This document shows positions 17,963-26,873 of a stretch of DNA of 56,682 bases, one piece after another. Position 1 is the stretch's first letter, and every line of letters begins with the position of its first letter. Below the pieces are notes generated by a model that worked only from the letters and a program-made list of their open reading frames with translations, was not told where the DNA came from and did no database searches. The stretch comes from Selenomonadaceae bacterium (GTDB lineage: Bacteria; Bacillota; Negativicutes; Selenomonadales; Selenomonadaceae). The DNA lies in assembly GCA_017476005.1 (NCBI GenBank), contig JAFVEM010000007.1, positions 1-56,682 on the forward strand, given 5' to 3'. The position numbers and the translations under genes are program-made.

Positions 17963-19594
17963 CTAACAAACATACTGAATCCCCAACTTATCAGCCACAG
18001 CCTTGTCGGTAGAAACCAGCGCGTCGCTGCGGCCGATGGGGAGGGAGCTGTTGCCGATGGGCGCCATGAGTTTTCTTAGTTCCGCGTCGAAGGCGAGAAC
18101 GTAATCCACGATTTTTTGCGCGCCCCGGTCGATGTCGAGGCGTTTTACGAGGCGAGGGTCTTGGGTGCAGATGCCCATGGGGCATTTGCCGGTGTTGCAG
18201 GCATTGCAGCGACCGCGCTCATTCCCCACGCAGCCCAAAAGTTGAATGAGGATTTTGCCCACGAAAACGCCGTTGGCGCCAAGGCACATCATTTTGAAAG
18301 CGTCCGCCGCCGCGTTACCCGTCATGCCGATACCGCCGCCGCCGTACAGGGGAATCTGCCCCTGCAAGCCTTGATCTACCGCCGCGAGATAGCAATCGCG
18401 AATTTTGGACACCACGGGATGCCCCGTATGGTCGAGGGAAACTTCGTTGGCCGCGCCGGTGCCGCCTTGAATACCGTCGATGAAGAAACCGCCGCAGATT
18501 TTGTAAGGGTCGCGCAGGAGGTTGTTATAAACGGAAACGGAAGTAGCGGAAGCGGCGCATTTTATGGCCACGGGGACACGGAAACCGAAAGCCGCGTTCA
18601 TGGAAAGATGCATTTTCTGCACGCTTTCTTCGATGGAGTACAGTCCTTGATGATTGGGCGGCGAGGAAAGAGTGGCTTTCGGTACGCCGCGAATGGCCTG
18701 AATGTGTTCCGCCACTTTGGCGCTGGGCAGAAGCCCTCCGTCGCCGGGTTTCGCCCCTTGGCCTATTTTTATCAAAATTCCGGCCGGGTCTGTTACCATG
18801 TGAGGAATGGCCTTAATGATGCGGTTCCACCCAAAATGACCGGAGGCAATCTGTATAATGAAGTATTTCAAGTATTCCGATTTCAAAAGATTACCCGGCA
18901 TCCCGCCTTCGCCGGAACTCATTCTGACGGGGAGGCCGCATTTTTCGTTGAGGTAGCCCACGGCGAGCGCCACCGCCTCCCAAGCTCTGGTGGAAAGGGC
19001 GCCGATGGACATATCGGAAAAAATCAAAGGATAAATCCAATTAACCGGGGGCGTGTGACCTTGCTTTATGAGTTTCCCATCTACTACCTTGAAGGGCAGT
19101 TCTTTGGCGGACAGCACCCTACCGAAAGGGGAACGAATATCGAAGGTGTGCCGCGCGGAATCGAGGGAAGGGTCGGTCATTTGGGAAATGCGTCCCACGA
19201 TGATGCTGTCTAAGGTTCGCTGCGCGTTGAGATTGGTGCGACCGCCGCGCTTAATGGGGCCTGCGTCGCGAGAGAGCAAGGTCTTGCGGCTGTCGGGATT
19301 GCGTACCGGGGCGATGGCGTTATTGGGGCAAACCTTTTGGCATATACCGCAACCGCGACAAAAATCCGTGAGACTGGCTCTCTGCTTGATGATGGGACGC
19401 GCCATGTGGGTGTGTATAGGTTTTGGCACGGTGCCTTCGGACACCGTGAGAGACTGGCGCTGCGTTACGACTTCGATGGCGCGGAAGGAGCAACCGGCCA
19501 CGCAACTGCCGCACATGGTACAACGTTCGGCGTGGTAATCTATTTGCCAAGGCAAGTCGTTCACGCCCACGTCCTGCGTCTTTACTGCTTCCAT
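17963..19594 (-). CDS. Glutamate synthase, FMN/Fe-S synthase domain subunit
   Basis: 543 residues. An N-terminal ferredoxin-like region holds two 4Fe-4S motifs (CTMCGSC at 25-31, later CRGCGICQKVCP). It is followed by the GltB synthase barrel with KIGQGAKPGDGGLLP and PPNHQGLYSIE, and the 3Fe-4S motif CVGNERGRCNACNTGKCP near the C-terminus. It binds FMN, takes ammonia from the amidotransferase subunit, and makes glutamate from 2-oxoglutarate. This is the split 'archaeal-type' arrangement. I chose ATG 19594 because a GGAGGTGAC site lies just before it and the Fe-S region starts soon after; a longer frame reads back into the upstream gene. It overlaps that gene by 13 bases. Confidence 0.92.
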   Translation of the reverse strand: MEAVKTQDVGVNDLPWQIDYHAERCTMCGSCVAGCSFRAIEVVTQRQSLTVSEGTVPKPIHTHMARPIIKQRASLTDFCRGCGICQKVCPNNAIAPVRNPDSRKTLLSRDAGPIKRGGRTNLNAQRTLDSIIVGRISQMTDPSLDSARHTFDIRSPFGRVLSAKELPFKVVDGKLIKQGHTPPVNWIYPLIFSDMSIGALSTRAWEAVALAVGYLNEKCGLPVRMSSGEGGMPGNLLKSEYLKYFIIQIASGHFGWNRIIKAIPHMVTDPAGILIKIGQGAKPGDGGLLPSAKVAEHIQAIRGVPKATLSSPPNHQGLYSIEESVQKMHLSMNAAFGFRVPVAIKCAASATSVSVYNNLLRDPYKICGGFFIDGIQGGTGAANEVSLDHTGHPVVSKIRDCYLAAVDQGLQGQIPLYGGGGIGMTGNAAADAFKMMCLGANGVFVGKILIQLLGCVGNERGRCNACNTGKCPMGICTQDPRLVKRLDIDRGAQKIVDYVLAFDAELRKLMAPIGNSSLPIGRSDALVSTDKAVADKLGIQYVC

Positions 19595-20688
19595 CTCGTC
19601 ACCTCCAAATCGCCGTCTATCGCCACTATTTCCCGTTCGTTGGGATAAATATCCGCCTTCCGATTGCGGTGGGGCATTATCTCGTTGAGGCCGCACACTT
19701 CGGAAGAAACGGCCACCATGTTTTCGTCTCGTCCCACCACCACCGGGCGGAGTTTTTTCGAGTCGCAACAGGTTATCATATCACCGTCGGGAAGTACCCC
19801 GATGACGGTGTTGGGGCCGTTGATTTCCAAATTAGCCAAAGACTGCCTAAGCCCCGTCAATATATCCTTGTCCTCGCGCTCGGCGATTTCCTCGAAGGGC
19901 AGAGGGGTAATGACGTGCTTGTAATAGGTGAGCGGCCACTGTAGTTCATGGTGAACGTAGTGCAGGGTGTTCAAGAAACATTGGGAGTCGGATTCAAAAC
20001 CGATGTAACCTCGATGCAAGGATTTTTGAAATTCCTTGTTCTTGGTGTAAAAGGTGTTTTCCCCGTTGGCGCAAAGGGTATAGCCCTGAAGGAAGAATGG
20101 ATGGGCGGCGTAGCGCACAATGGCGTAATTGGTGTTCTGCCGACACTGCGCCACAATGGATTTGGCGGCCAGACACCCGTTGTCGTCCCACAGGTGAAAA
20201 TAAGTGGCAATGTCGCTAGGGTCGCCGATTTCCTTTAGGGTCAGCACGTCCGGCCAAAAAGAATAAATAAATCCCTGCCCACTGTCCGCCAAAATTTTCC
20301 GCAGAGCCAGTCGGGTATCTAAAAGCAAATCTTCCCGTTCCCTATCCGTCATTTTTTCCGCGTCTTCGGGGTAATCGTAATTTCTGAATATATAATAAGG
20401 CATGGCTTGAATGGTCAGTCCCGGCCGTTTGTCGGGAATGGGAATCCACTCCGCCAGTTGCACGAAGTTGTGGGCGTCCATGTAGTCTTCCACCAGTTGC
20501 GCCCCCCGTTGGGTGCAAGCCATGGACATTAACGGTTTATCCTTGTAGCCGGAAAAAATACCGTATAAATCCTGCATCACCATGGCAAAACCGGAATTAT
20601 CATGCCCCTCCTGCTGAGGAAGCATCAGCCGCAACGCCACACTGGGCTGAATCGGCACCTTGCTCTTTATCGAGCCTATTCTGCACAT
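19582..20688 (-). CDS. Glutamate synthase glutamine amidotransferase subunit (class II)
   Basis: 368 residues. Cys2, exposed after methionine removal in MCRIGS, is the N-terminal nucleophile of class II amidotransferases. GHDNSGFAMV and later NGENTFYT and GFESDSQCFLNTL fit the GltB N-terminal domain. It hydrolyses glutamine and passes ammonia to the synthase subunit. Start ATG 20688 is chosen because Cys2 must follow the initiator; GGAGGC at 20697-20702 is the ribosome site. Its stop overlaps the next gene. Confidence 0.9.
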   Translation of the reverse strand: MCRIGSIKSKVPIQPSVALRLMLPQQEGHDNSGFAMVMQDLYGIFSGYKDKPLMSMACTQRGAQLVEDYMDAHNFVQLAEWIPIPDKRPGLTIQAMPYYIFRNYDYPEDAEKMTDREREDLLLDTRLALRKILADSGQGFIYSFWPDVLTLKEIGDPSDIATYFHLWDDNGCLAAKSIVAQCRQNTNYAIVRYAAHPFFLQGYTLCANGENTFYTKNKEFQKSLHRGYIGFESDSQCFLNTLHYVHHELQWPLTYYKHVITPLPFEEIAEREDKDILTGLRQSLANLEINGPNTVIGVLPDGDMITCCDSKKLRPVVVGRDENMVAVSSEVCGLNEIMPHRNRKADIYPNEREIVAIDGDLEVTRWKQ

Positions 20689-20701
20689 GTTTTTTGCCTC
20701 C

Positions 20702-21052
20702 TTACAACCCAATAACCTCGGTAAAATAAATAACGGTAACGGTGTCCTCCATGAGGATGCGGCGTTTGTAGATGCGCTCGAAGTCGGCGATAAGTTCTTC
20801 CCGGGTGTTTATCTCCGGGTTTTGGCTGTCAAGGTCTTTGGAGGTAAGGGTTCCCATGGTCTTGACGCGCACCTTGTCCAGGTAAGCGGTGTAGAGTTTT
20901 TGCTTCTGTTCGCCGCGTTCCCCGGTGGTGATCCACACCACGGAGCTTTCCGGGAATTTGTCGCTCACGTCGCCCAAGCGCACGGTGCAACGCTTGGTGC
21001 GAGCGATGAGCATTTTTTTGTGTTTCTCCTCGCGAAAATTTAACGCCATCAT
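20702..21052 (-). CDS. Small ASCH-like (PUA-fold) protein
   Basis: 116 residues with no signal or membrane segment. The pattern LNFREEKHKKMLIARTKRCTVRLGD, then a segment with VVWITTG, and later YTAYLDKVRVKTMGTL resembles ASCH domains, which have a PUA-like RNA-binding fold. It is encoded between the ANTAR regulator and the amidotransferase subunit, 13 bases before the latter, so it belongs to the nitrogen operon. An RNA-binding role alongside the ANTAR antiterminator is plausible but inferred. A second in-frame ATG three bases on is an alternative start. Confidence 0.6.
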   Translation of the reverse strand: MMALNFREEKHKKMLIARTKRCTVRLGDVSDKFPESSVVWITTGERGEQKQKLYTAYLDKVRVKTMGTLTSKDLDSQNPEINTREELIADFERIYKRRILMEDTVTVIYFTEVIGL

Positions 21053-21079
21053 GGCGATGCGCCTCCTCTATTAGTGCTG

Positions 21080-22087
21080 TTATTTTTTGGCAGCCTTGAT
21101 GATCGCCTCCGCCACTTCTTTCATGGTGAGGCGTTTCATCATGGCGTAGCGTTGGATGCGGCAGTAGCTTTCCATTTCGGTGTAATGATGGGTTTCCATG
21201 AGAATCCCCTTGGCGCGGTCTAATAATTTGCGCGTTTCCAAGGAATCTCGCAGACCGGAAATTTCTTTTTCCAAGGCTTCGATGCGTTGGCTTAGGGCAG
21301 CTTGGATTTTGGCTTCTTCGGCTTGTTTGCGTTCGGCGGTAATGTCGGTGATGAGGCAAATATGCGCTTTGGTCTCGCCGCCGGTCATCAGGCACAATTT
21401 GCGTTCGCGGAAAATGCGTCCCATGGCCGAAAGTTCCAGTTCTCCGGGCGAATCTTTGGCCACGGTTTCGCGCTCCACGCTTTGCCGCAAATGTTCGTCG
21501 AAAAGCGAGCGGCCGATGAGACTGCCGTGACCCAAGCGGCGATAAATGTGCCGCGCTATCTCGTCGGCAAAGAGGATGCGTCCGTAAGGGTCGGCTACGA
21601 TTACGCCGTCATCCATGGTGAGACGGCGATAAGCCGCCGGGGGAATTTTGGCGCTGTGACCGTAGGCGAGAACTTGTTGCGCCCCCCAAAGAAGATGCTC
21701 GTGGTCGCCATCGGGCATGAGGGGAAAAACGAGCTTCACCACCCCAATGCAATCTCCTCTGCCATCGCGCAAAGGATAAAATTTTTCGGCCAGTCCCGTC
21801 TCGGATATGACACTGACCACGCGGCCGCTGTGAAAAGCCGCCGCCGCCTCGGGGATTTCGGCTACCGTATAGGTTTCTTGCACCGTCGGAGGGGAAGCGT
21901 TGGCCACGGTACCGGGTGAAACGGAAACCACCGTCAAGAAAAAATCTTTTTCCTTCGCCGGCGCCAAGGCCACAAGTCCGGCGCGAGCAATATCCGCTAC
22001 AAAGGGCAAGCGAGCTTGGAGCTGCTCATAAAATTCTCTTTGCCGCAACGATAGCGCCGTTTTGGTAAAATCGAATGTAGTCGCCAT
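21080..22087 (-). CDS. PAS/ANTAR-domain antitermination regulator
   Basis: 335 residues. The N-terminal half is a sensory region, about 145-250 looks PAS-like (DDGVIVADPYGRILFADE), a coiled coil follows (about 255-290), and the C-terminus is an ANTAR domain (LLDRAKGILMETHHYTEMESYCRIQRYAM). ANTAR proteins bind paired hexaloop hairpins in nascent RNA and prevent termination; NitR of clostridia controls glutamine/glutamate synthesis in this way. It is the first gene of the glutamate synthase operon, directly behind a strong promoter. I could not identify a hexaloop pair in the operon. Confidence 0.85.
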   Translation of the reverse strand: MATTFDFTKTALSLRQREFYEQLQARLPFVADIARAGLVALAPAKEKDFFLTVVSVSPGTVANASPPTVQETYTVAEIPEAAAAFHSGRVVSVISETGLAEKFYPLRDGRGDCIGVVKLVFPLMPDGDHEHLLWGAQQVLAYGHSAKIPPAAYRRLTMDDGVIVADPYGRILFADEIARHIYRRLGHGSLIGRSLFDEHLRQSVERETVAKDSPGELELSAMGRIFRERKLCLMTGGETKAHICLITDITAERKQAEEAKIQAALSQRIEALEKEISGLRDSLETRKLLDRAKGILMETHHYTEMESYCRIQRYAMMKRLTMKEVAEAIIKAAKK

Positions 22088-22137
22088 TTTCCGCCCCCTT
22101 CGGATGATTTTTGGTGATTCGTTGTCAAACAGTATGA

Positions 22138-22166
22138 ATTATAGTTATAGTACGAGATGATTTCAA
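22138..22166 (-). promoter_or_regulatory. Sigma-A promoter of the glutamate synthase operon
   Basis: On the minus strand, TTGAAA (22161-22166) and a perfect TATAAT (22138-22143) are separated by 17 bases. The predicted transcript starts near 22131, leaving a leader of about 43 bases before the ANTAR gene. Confidence 0.8.
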
Positions 22167-22320
22167 GCATTTTTGTTATGTATACAGTAATACATGATTG
22201 CCTTTGGCACGCAAAAAGTCAGTCCTGGTGTTAGCCATTAACTCATTTTCAAGCAGGAAAAACCGCCGCTTTCGTCGAAATATCAAATCGAAAGAGCTAA
22301 AGCGGAACGGAGGTCGAATC

Positions 22321-24501
22321 ATGAATTGGAGCTGGCCGAAACTCAATATCCGTAGGCGTGTGCTTATTATGGTGCTGGCCTCCAGTATCTTCACCTTCCT
22401 CGTTATGAGCGCCATAGGGCTGTACGGCATGTATTACACGAAAAAAAATATCGCCGAGCAGGGAGTGGTGACGGGGGATATTTCCGCCCAATACACCAGA
22501 GGGGTAGTGGAAGAACTCAGCACGACCAGCCTTTCCAACGTAGCTAAAGCCAGAGCCGAACAACTTGATCATGAATTGGCGGACAGAGCCGAAGATGCTA
22601 CGCTGATCGCTTGGGGTGTCACCGAGATCTTGACGCACCCGGACAGATTTTTGCCTCGCTCCCTCGCCGACCCTCGCCGAGAAAAAATTCACTCGGGTCA
22701 GCCTTACGTTTGGTATGCTCCCGGTTTGGAGGAGTCGCTTACGCCGGAGGCGCGGCGTGAAATCGGGCTGGTGGCCAATGTGGCCAGCTTGCTGATACCT
22801 ATGGCTGACGGCAACCACGAGCGCACCGCTTACTTTCTTGGCTCCGAGCGAGGTTACTTTATAGGCGTGGATTTCGACCCCGACAATGAAATAATCGAGG
22901 GCTTCGATACCCAAATGCAAGGCTTTGACCCCAGAGAGCGACCTTGGTATATTCGTCCCACCGCCGGAGAGACTTACACCTTCAGCGAGGCCTTTGTGGG
23001 CGTGGAGGGCTTTGCCAGCGTTACGGCAGTAGCTCCTTATTACGATGCGAATGGTTTTGCCGGCGTCGTAGGGGTGGAGGCCGGCGCAGAATTTTTTTCC
23101 GATTTGACCACGGCCACCGCCGTAGGCAGTAACGGCTTCAGTATGGCGCTTGACAGCCAAGGTCGAGTGGTATATTCTCCCCGGGGCACGGGAGAACTTA
23201 CTCCCTCCCGTGATTATGATTTGCGAACTTCCCCGGAAGCCACTTTAGCTGAGGCCGCCCGAAAAATGACCGGGGGAGAGACGGGAATCATGGCGGTGAA
23301 CGTGGATGGCGAAGAGTATTATCTGGCCTTTGCCCCTATGCCCACCATCGGTTGGAGTTTCGGCACCCTCATCGACTGTCGCGAAATTCAGGACGCGGCG
23401 CAAGAGAGTCGCGAGGTGATTTTAGCCCAATCCGGGCGGTTTATTAAGGAAATGCGTCACCGTTTTTATGATATGCTGGCCGCAGTTATCCTCGCGCTTA
23501 TTCTTCTGCTGGTCATTATCTTCTTCTTGAGCGAAAAGGCGGCGCGTCGTTTTTCCCGGCCGATCAAGACACTCTCCGACGGGGTAAGGGAAATCGCCGG
23601 GGGGAATCTCGATCAAAAACTGGACATTCGCACCGGCGACGAACTGGAACACTTGGCTGTCTGCTTTAACGCCATGACGGACGAGCTGAAAATTTACATG
23701 GAGAACCTGACGCGCGCGACGGCGGAAAGGGAACGCGCCGAGGCGGAACTCAACATCGCCGCCGCCATTCAAGGGGGACTCCTCCCCCAAACCTTCCCTC
23801 CTTTTCCCGGCCGCTTGGATTTTGCTATTTACGCCACCATGCACCCGGCGCGCGACGTAGGCGGCGACTTCTACGATTTTTACCTGCTGGACGATAAGCA
23901 TTTGGTATTCACCATTGCCGATGTATCGGGTAAAGGGGTAGGGGCGGCCATTTTTATGTCTCGCGCCATGACGATTCTGAAAAATTTCGCCACCCTGAGG
24001 CGCAGAGAATACGATATGGCCGCCGTCCTCGCCGCTGCCAACAATCAGCTGTGTCAAGGCAATGAGAATGATATGTTCGTTACGGTCTTTCTGGGAATGC
24101 TGGACACCGATACGGGCGAGTTTACCTACGCCAACGGGGGACACAACCCTCCCCTTATTAAACAAGGCGAGGGAGAAGGTTTTGCCTATATGCCTCCTGC
24201 CGGCAGTTGTATGCTGGGGATTATGGAGGATGTTCCCTTTCAGGAAGAGCGGCTGCTCCTCTCCTCCGGCGCGGCTGTCTTGCTCTACACCGACGGCGTA
24301 ACCGAGGCCATGAACGAGGAAGGGCAAATTTTTGGCGCAGAGGCTCTGGCCGAAACTTTGCAAAAAACGCCGCCAACCTCTTCGCCGGAGGAAGTCATAG
24401 CGGCGATAACCAAAGCTGTTCGCGCTCATGTCGGCGCGGCGGAGCAGTCCGACGATATGACCATGCTCAGCATCGAATACCGAGGTAAGTTACCGCAGTA
24501 A
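22321..24501 (+). CDS. Membrane SpoIIE/RsbU-type protein phosphatase with extracellular sensor and HAMP
   Basis: 726 residues. Helix 14-38, a large extracytoplasmic sensor of dCache type (contains RERPWYIRPTAGETYTFSEAF and GVVGVEAG), helix about 385-404, a HAMP domain to about 460, then a PP2C-like SpoIIE phosphatase. The phosphatase shows metal-binding motifs GGDFYDFY, DVSGKGVGA, LYTDGVTEAMN and SDDMT. It should dephosphorylate an anti-sigma antagonist in response to an external ligand. ATG 22321 follows a GGAGG site; an open frame extends upstream but contains basic non-conserved sequence. The STAS gene follows after 12 bases. Confidence 0.92.
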   Translation: MNWSWPKLNIRRRVLIMVLASSIFTFLVMSAIGLYGMYYTKKNIAEQGVVTGDISAQYTRGVVEELSTTSLSNVAKARAEQLDHELADRAEDATLIAWGVTEILTHPDRFLPRSLADPRREKIHSGQPYVWYAPGLEESLTPEARREIGLVANVASLLIPMADGNHERTAYFLGSERGYFIGVDFDPDNEIIEGFDTQMQGFDPRERPWYIRPTAGETYTFSEAFVGVEGFASVTAVAPYYDANGFAGVVGVEAGAEFFSDLTTATAVGSNGFSMALDSQGRVVYSPRGTGELTPSRDYDLRTSPEATLAEAARKMTGGETGIMAVNVDGEEYYLAFAPMPTIGWSFGTLIDCREIQDAAQESREVILAQSGRFIKEMRHRFYDMLAAVILALILLLVIIFFLSEKAARRFSRPIKTLSDGVREIAGGNLDQKLDIRTGDELEHLAVCFNAMTDELKIYMENLTRATAERERAEAELNIAAAIQGGLLPQTFPPFPGRLDFAIYATMHPARDVGGDFYDFYLLDDKHLVFTIADVSGKGVGAAIFMSRAMTILKNFATLRRREYDMAAVLAAANNQLCQGNENDMFVTVFLGMLDTDTGEFTYANGGHNPPLIKQGEGEGFAYMPPAGSCMLGIMEDVPFQEERLLLSSGAAVLLYTDGVTEAMNEEGQIFGAEALAETLQKTPPTSSPEEVIAAITKAVRAHVGAAEQSDDMTMLSIEYRGKLPQ

Positions 24502-24513
24502 GGAGGAAACGCA

Positions 24514-24846
24514 ATGGCACGCGAAGGGATTACTTATGAAACCCACGAAAAAAATGGCTGGACTGTCTGGGAGATAAAGGGGAGCATCGATATGACCACG
24601 GCGAACGCTGCCGAAGAAAAGGGAGGCAAACTCCTGACGGACAGCTCGCGGCTGGCCATAGACATGGCCGGGGTGGAATATCTTTCCAGCGCGGGACTGA
24701 GAATTTTACTGCGCCTTGCCAAACGCGCCAAGAAGGAGGGCAAAGGCTTCGCCTTAGTAGCGGCGCAGGGCATGGTGGCCACCGTTCTCAAAGAATCGCG
24801 TATGGATATGATCATTTCCATTGTGAGTTCTTTGGATGAATTATAA
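24514..24846 (+). CDS. STAS-domain anti-sigma factor antagonist
   Basis: 110 residues, a single STAS domain. The phosphorylatable serine lies in VEYLSSAGLR (Ser58 or Ser59). It is the likely substrate of the SpoIIE-type phosphatase encoded 12 bases upstream. No RsbW-like kinase or sigma factor is present in the window, so the rest of the switch must be elsewhere or differ from the Bacillus pattern. Ribosome site AAGGAGG. Confidence 0.92.
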   Translation: MAREGITYETHEKNGWTVWEIKGSIDMTTANAAEEKGGKLLTDSSRLAIDMAGVEYLSSAGLRILLRLAKRAKKEGKGFALVAAQGMVATVLKESRMDMIISIVSSLDEL

Positions 24847-24850
24847 ATGC

Positions 24851-24872
24851 TTGGGGCTTTGCCCCAAACCCC
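24851..24872. repeat. Palindromic GC-rich repeat, copy 2 (short)
   Basis: TTGGGGCTTTGCCCCAAACC followed by CC is identical to the beginning of the repeat at 45832. It lies between the STAS gene and the next start codon. Confidence 0.75.
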
Positions 24873-24900
24873 AAAAAACATAAAAAAGGAGCTTAGGCGC

Positions 24901-26763
24901 GTGGAAATGCAACGCTATACCTTCCGTGAGTTGCCGCCGGTGGAACAGGCGGCGTTGAAAACCAATTACGGAATTGTCACCATGGGCGACGTGGTGTCGG
25001 GCAAACGAAGTTTCCTGTACGCCCGGGAACTCACCGGGGAGGAGAGCCAATTTTTCGGACGGCGCTCCGTGTCACCCTATTTTTTTGAGCAGACTTTGTA
25101 CAAGGTGCAAGGGAAACTCTTGCCCAACAAGCTGAATATGGCCATCGGTAAAATGGTGGCGCAAACGGATGCGCTGCGCGCCAATTATCTTACGGTAGAA
25201 GGCCATGCCCTGTGCGTCGTTTTTGCGGAGCGCGAGGATCTGCCCTTGCCCCTTTATCGGAATTTGGAGCATGAGGATGGGGAGGAGCAAGAAGCCAGCC
25301 TCAAAAAACTGCGGGAGGCGGATATGCGAGAGACTTTCGATCTCGCTAAGGGCAATTTGGTGCGGTTTGCCGTCCTCCATACCGGGGAGAATGAATACGC
25401 CGTGTTGGTAACGGCGGCGCGACTCATCGCCGATTCTTTTGACGTGGCCGCTCTGCTTCGCGCGGCCATGGAGGGGGTGTCCTATGCGCCCCAAACGAAG
25501 CTTGACAGGGCTAAAAATATCGGTTCGCTGGCCGCTCCGATACGGGAATACTGGCGACGCGTCCTGACGGATTTTCCCTCGCCCACGACCATTCCTTACG
25601 CGCAAGAAGCCAACCATGGCGCTTACCGGCAGAAATCTTTTCGCTTAGCATTGCCGGCGGATTTAATGTCGGAACTGAGGCGCGAGGCGAAATCCAATCG
25701 GCTGATGCTCCTCGCTATCCTCGAAACGGCTTGGGGACTGGTACTGAAACAGTTTAGCCCCGAGTCTGGAATCGCCCTTTGCCTTTTGGTGCCGGAGCGG
25801 CAGTTGCCGGGGAAAGAGGGAAGCGGCGCCTTTAATCTTATCCCCTCTCGTTTAGATTTGCCGGGGGAGGAAACCTGCGAACAACTGGTGCATGGCGCGT
25901 TTCAACAATTCATTGTGGCCAGACCTTACGCCGGCTTTGATTGGTCGGGCTTGTCGGAACTAACGGACAAACGAGAATCCCTTTTTAACCATTTCCTGAG
26001 CTTCTACGATTTTCTGACCGAAGGAACGAGCTACGCCAGATGCAGAGCCACTCCCGAGGGTCAGCTGGTGGAACATACCGCTTGGGATGCGCAGGGCATG
26101 GGGCTGGGGATTTATTTTAGAGACGATGACGAGACGGTATCCGCGACCTTCCTCTACGATGAAGGACAGTTTGCCAAGGAGGGGATTCCTCGGCTGGCTA
26201 AGCGTTATTTGCTCACCTTACAACAAATGCTCACCGACTGGAATCTGCCCTCCGCCGCTTTCTTGGAGAGATTGACGGAACGCCTAGAGGCGCAAAGGGC
26301 GCTGGAGCAAGCTACCGTGGCCCAGCCGCGCAATATTTTGCAGGATGTACTGTCAAAGCTCGCTTTTTTGCAGGGAGCCACCTTAGGTACATTGCAACAA
26401 CTGATGCGAATTGCCTCCCTGAAAACATATTTTGAGGGGGATCGCTTGGCGAAGGAGGAAATGGTGGGCAACCTCCTCTTTGTGGCCGAGGGTTCGCTGG
26501 TGCGCAGCATGGATGCCGGGGACGGTTGGTACAATATGCTGGATTTGGTGGGCAAAAATCAGTGGCTGAATGAAACGGCGTTGCTCCATGAATCCACCTC
26601 TCATCTTTCCGCCGAGGTATTGTCGGAGGAAGCCACCATCGTGTTTTTACCGCTGGAGGCCATGCTCTCCGTTCTCCGCGCGGAGCCGGATGTGAAAGAG
26701 AATTTATTTCAACACGTTCTTTCCGAAATGGAAAAATATCAAAAACGCTGGGTGCAAAACTGA
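24901..26763 (+). CDS. Degenerate condensation domain fused to cNMP-binding domain
   Basis: 620 residues. Residues about 35-430 follow the layout of an NRPS condensation domain (ALRANYL; FDLAKGNLVRFAVL; LMLLAILETAWGLVL). The HHxxxDG catalytic motif, however, is replaced at about 171-180 by AARLIADSFD, with both histidines absent, so acyl transfer is unlikely. Residues about 480-600 resemble a cyclic-nucleotide-binding (Crp-type) beta-roll; no DNA-binding domain follows. GTG 24901 fits the AAAGGAG site (24886-24891); an earlier frame would read through the palindromic repeat. It is third in a row with the phosphatase and STAS genes and is probably an output or sensor component. Function unknown. 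Confidence 0.6.
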   Translation: MEMQRYTFRELPPVEQAALKTNYGIVTMGDVVSGKRSFLYARELTGEESQFFGRRSVSPYFFEQTLYKVQGKLLPNKLNMAIGKMVAQTDALRANYLTVEGHALCVVFAEREDLPLPLYRNLEHEDGEEQEASLKKLREADMRETFDLAKGNLVRFAVLHTGENEYAVLVTAARLIADSFDVAALLRAAMEGVSYAPQTKLDRAKNIGSLAAPIREYWRRVLTDFPSPTTIPYAQEANHGAYRQKSFRLALPADLMSELRREAKSNRLMLLAILETAWGLVLKQFSPESGIALCLLVPERQLPGKEGSGAFNLIPSRLDLPGEETCEQLVHGAFQQFIVARPYAGFDWSGLSELTDKRESLFNHFLSFYDFLTEGTSYARCRATPEGQLVEHTAWDAQGMGLGIYFRDDDETVSATFLYDEGQFAKEGIPRLAKRYLLTLQQMLTDWNLPSAAFLERLTERLEAQRALEQATVAQPRNILQDVLSKLAFLQGATLGTLQQLMRIASLKTYFEGDRLAKEEMVGNLLFVAEGSLVRSMDAGDGWYNMLDLVGKNQWLNETALLHESTSHLSAEVLSEEATIVFLPLEAMLSVLRAEPDVKENLFQHVLSEMEKYQKRWVQN

Positions 26764-26786
26764 GAAATTTTGCGGCGCATTGCCCC

Positions 26787-26815
26787 TTGTCAGGGGCAGT
26801 AAACCATTGTATAGT
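26787..26815 (+). promoter_or_regulatory. Sigma-A promoter of the pyrophosphatase gene
   Basis: TTGTCA (26787-26792) and TATAGT (26810-26815) with a 17-base spacer. The -35 box lies within a small palindrome, CCCCTTGTCAGGGG. Confidence 0.65.
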
Positions 26816-26873
26816 AAAAGACAAATTAAATAATTATTTATTGCCCTAATACTTATATGGGAGGAATCGTAGC

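Noticed and set aside
18116..19213. Open frame of 365 codons opposite the glutamate synthase FMN subunit
   Set aside because: Antisense shadow of a conserved gene, no ribosome site or recognisable motif.
24901..26763. Active NRPS condensation enzyme or biosynthetic cluster
   Set aside because: The HHxxxDG motif is absent and there are no adenylation, carrier or thioesterase domains nearby.
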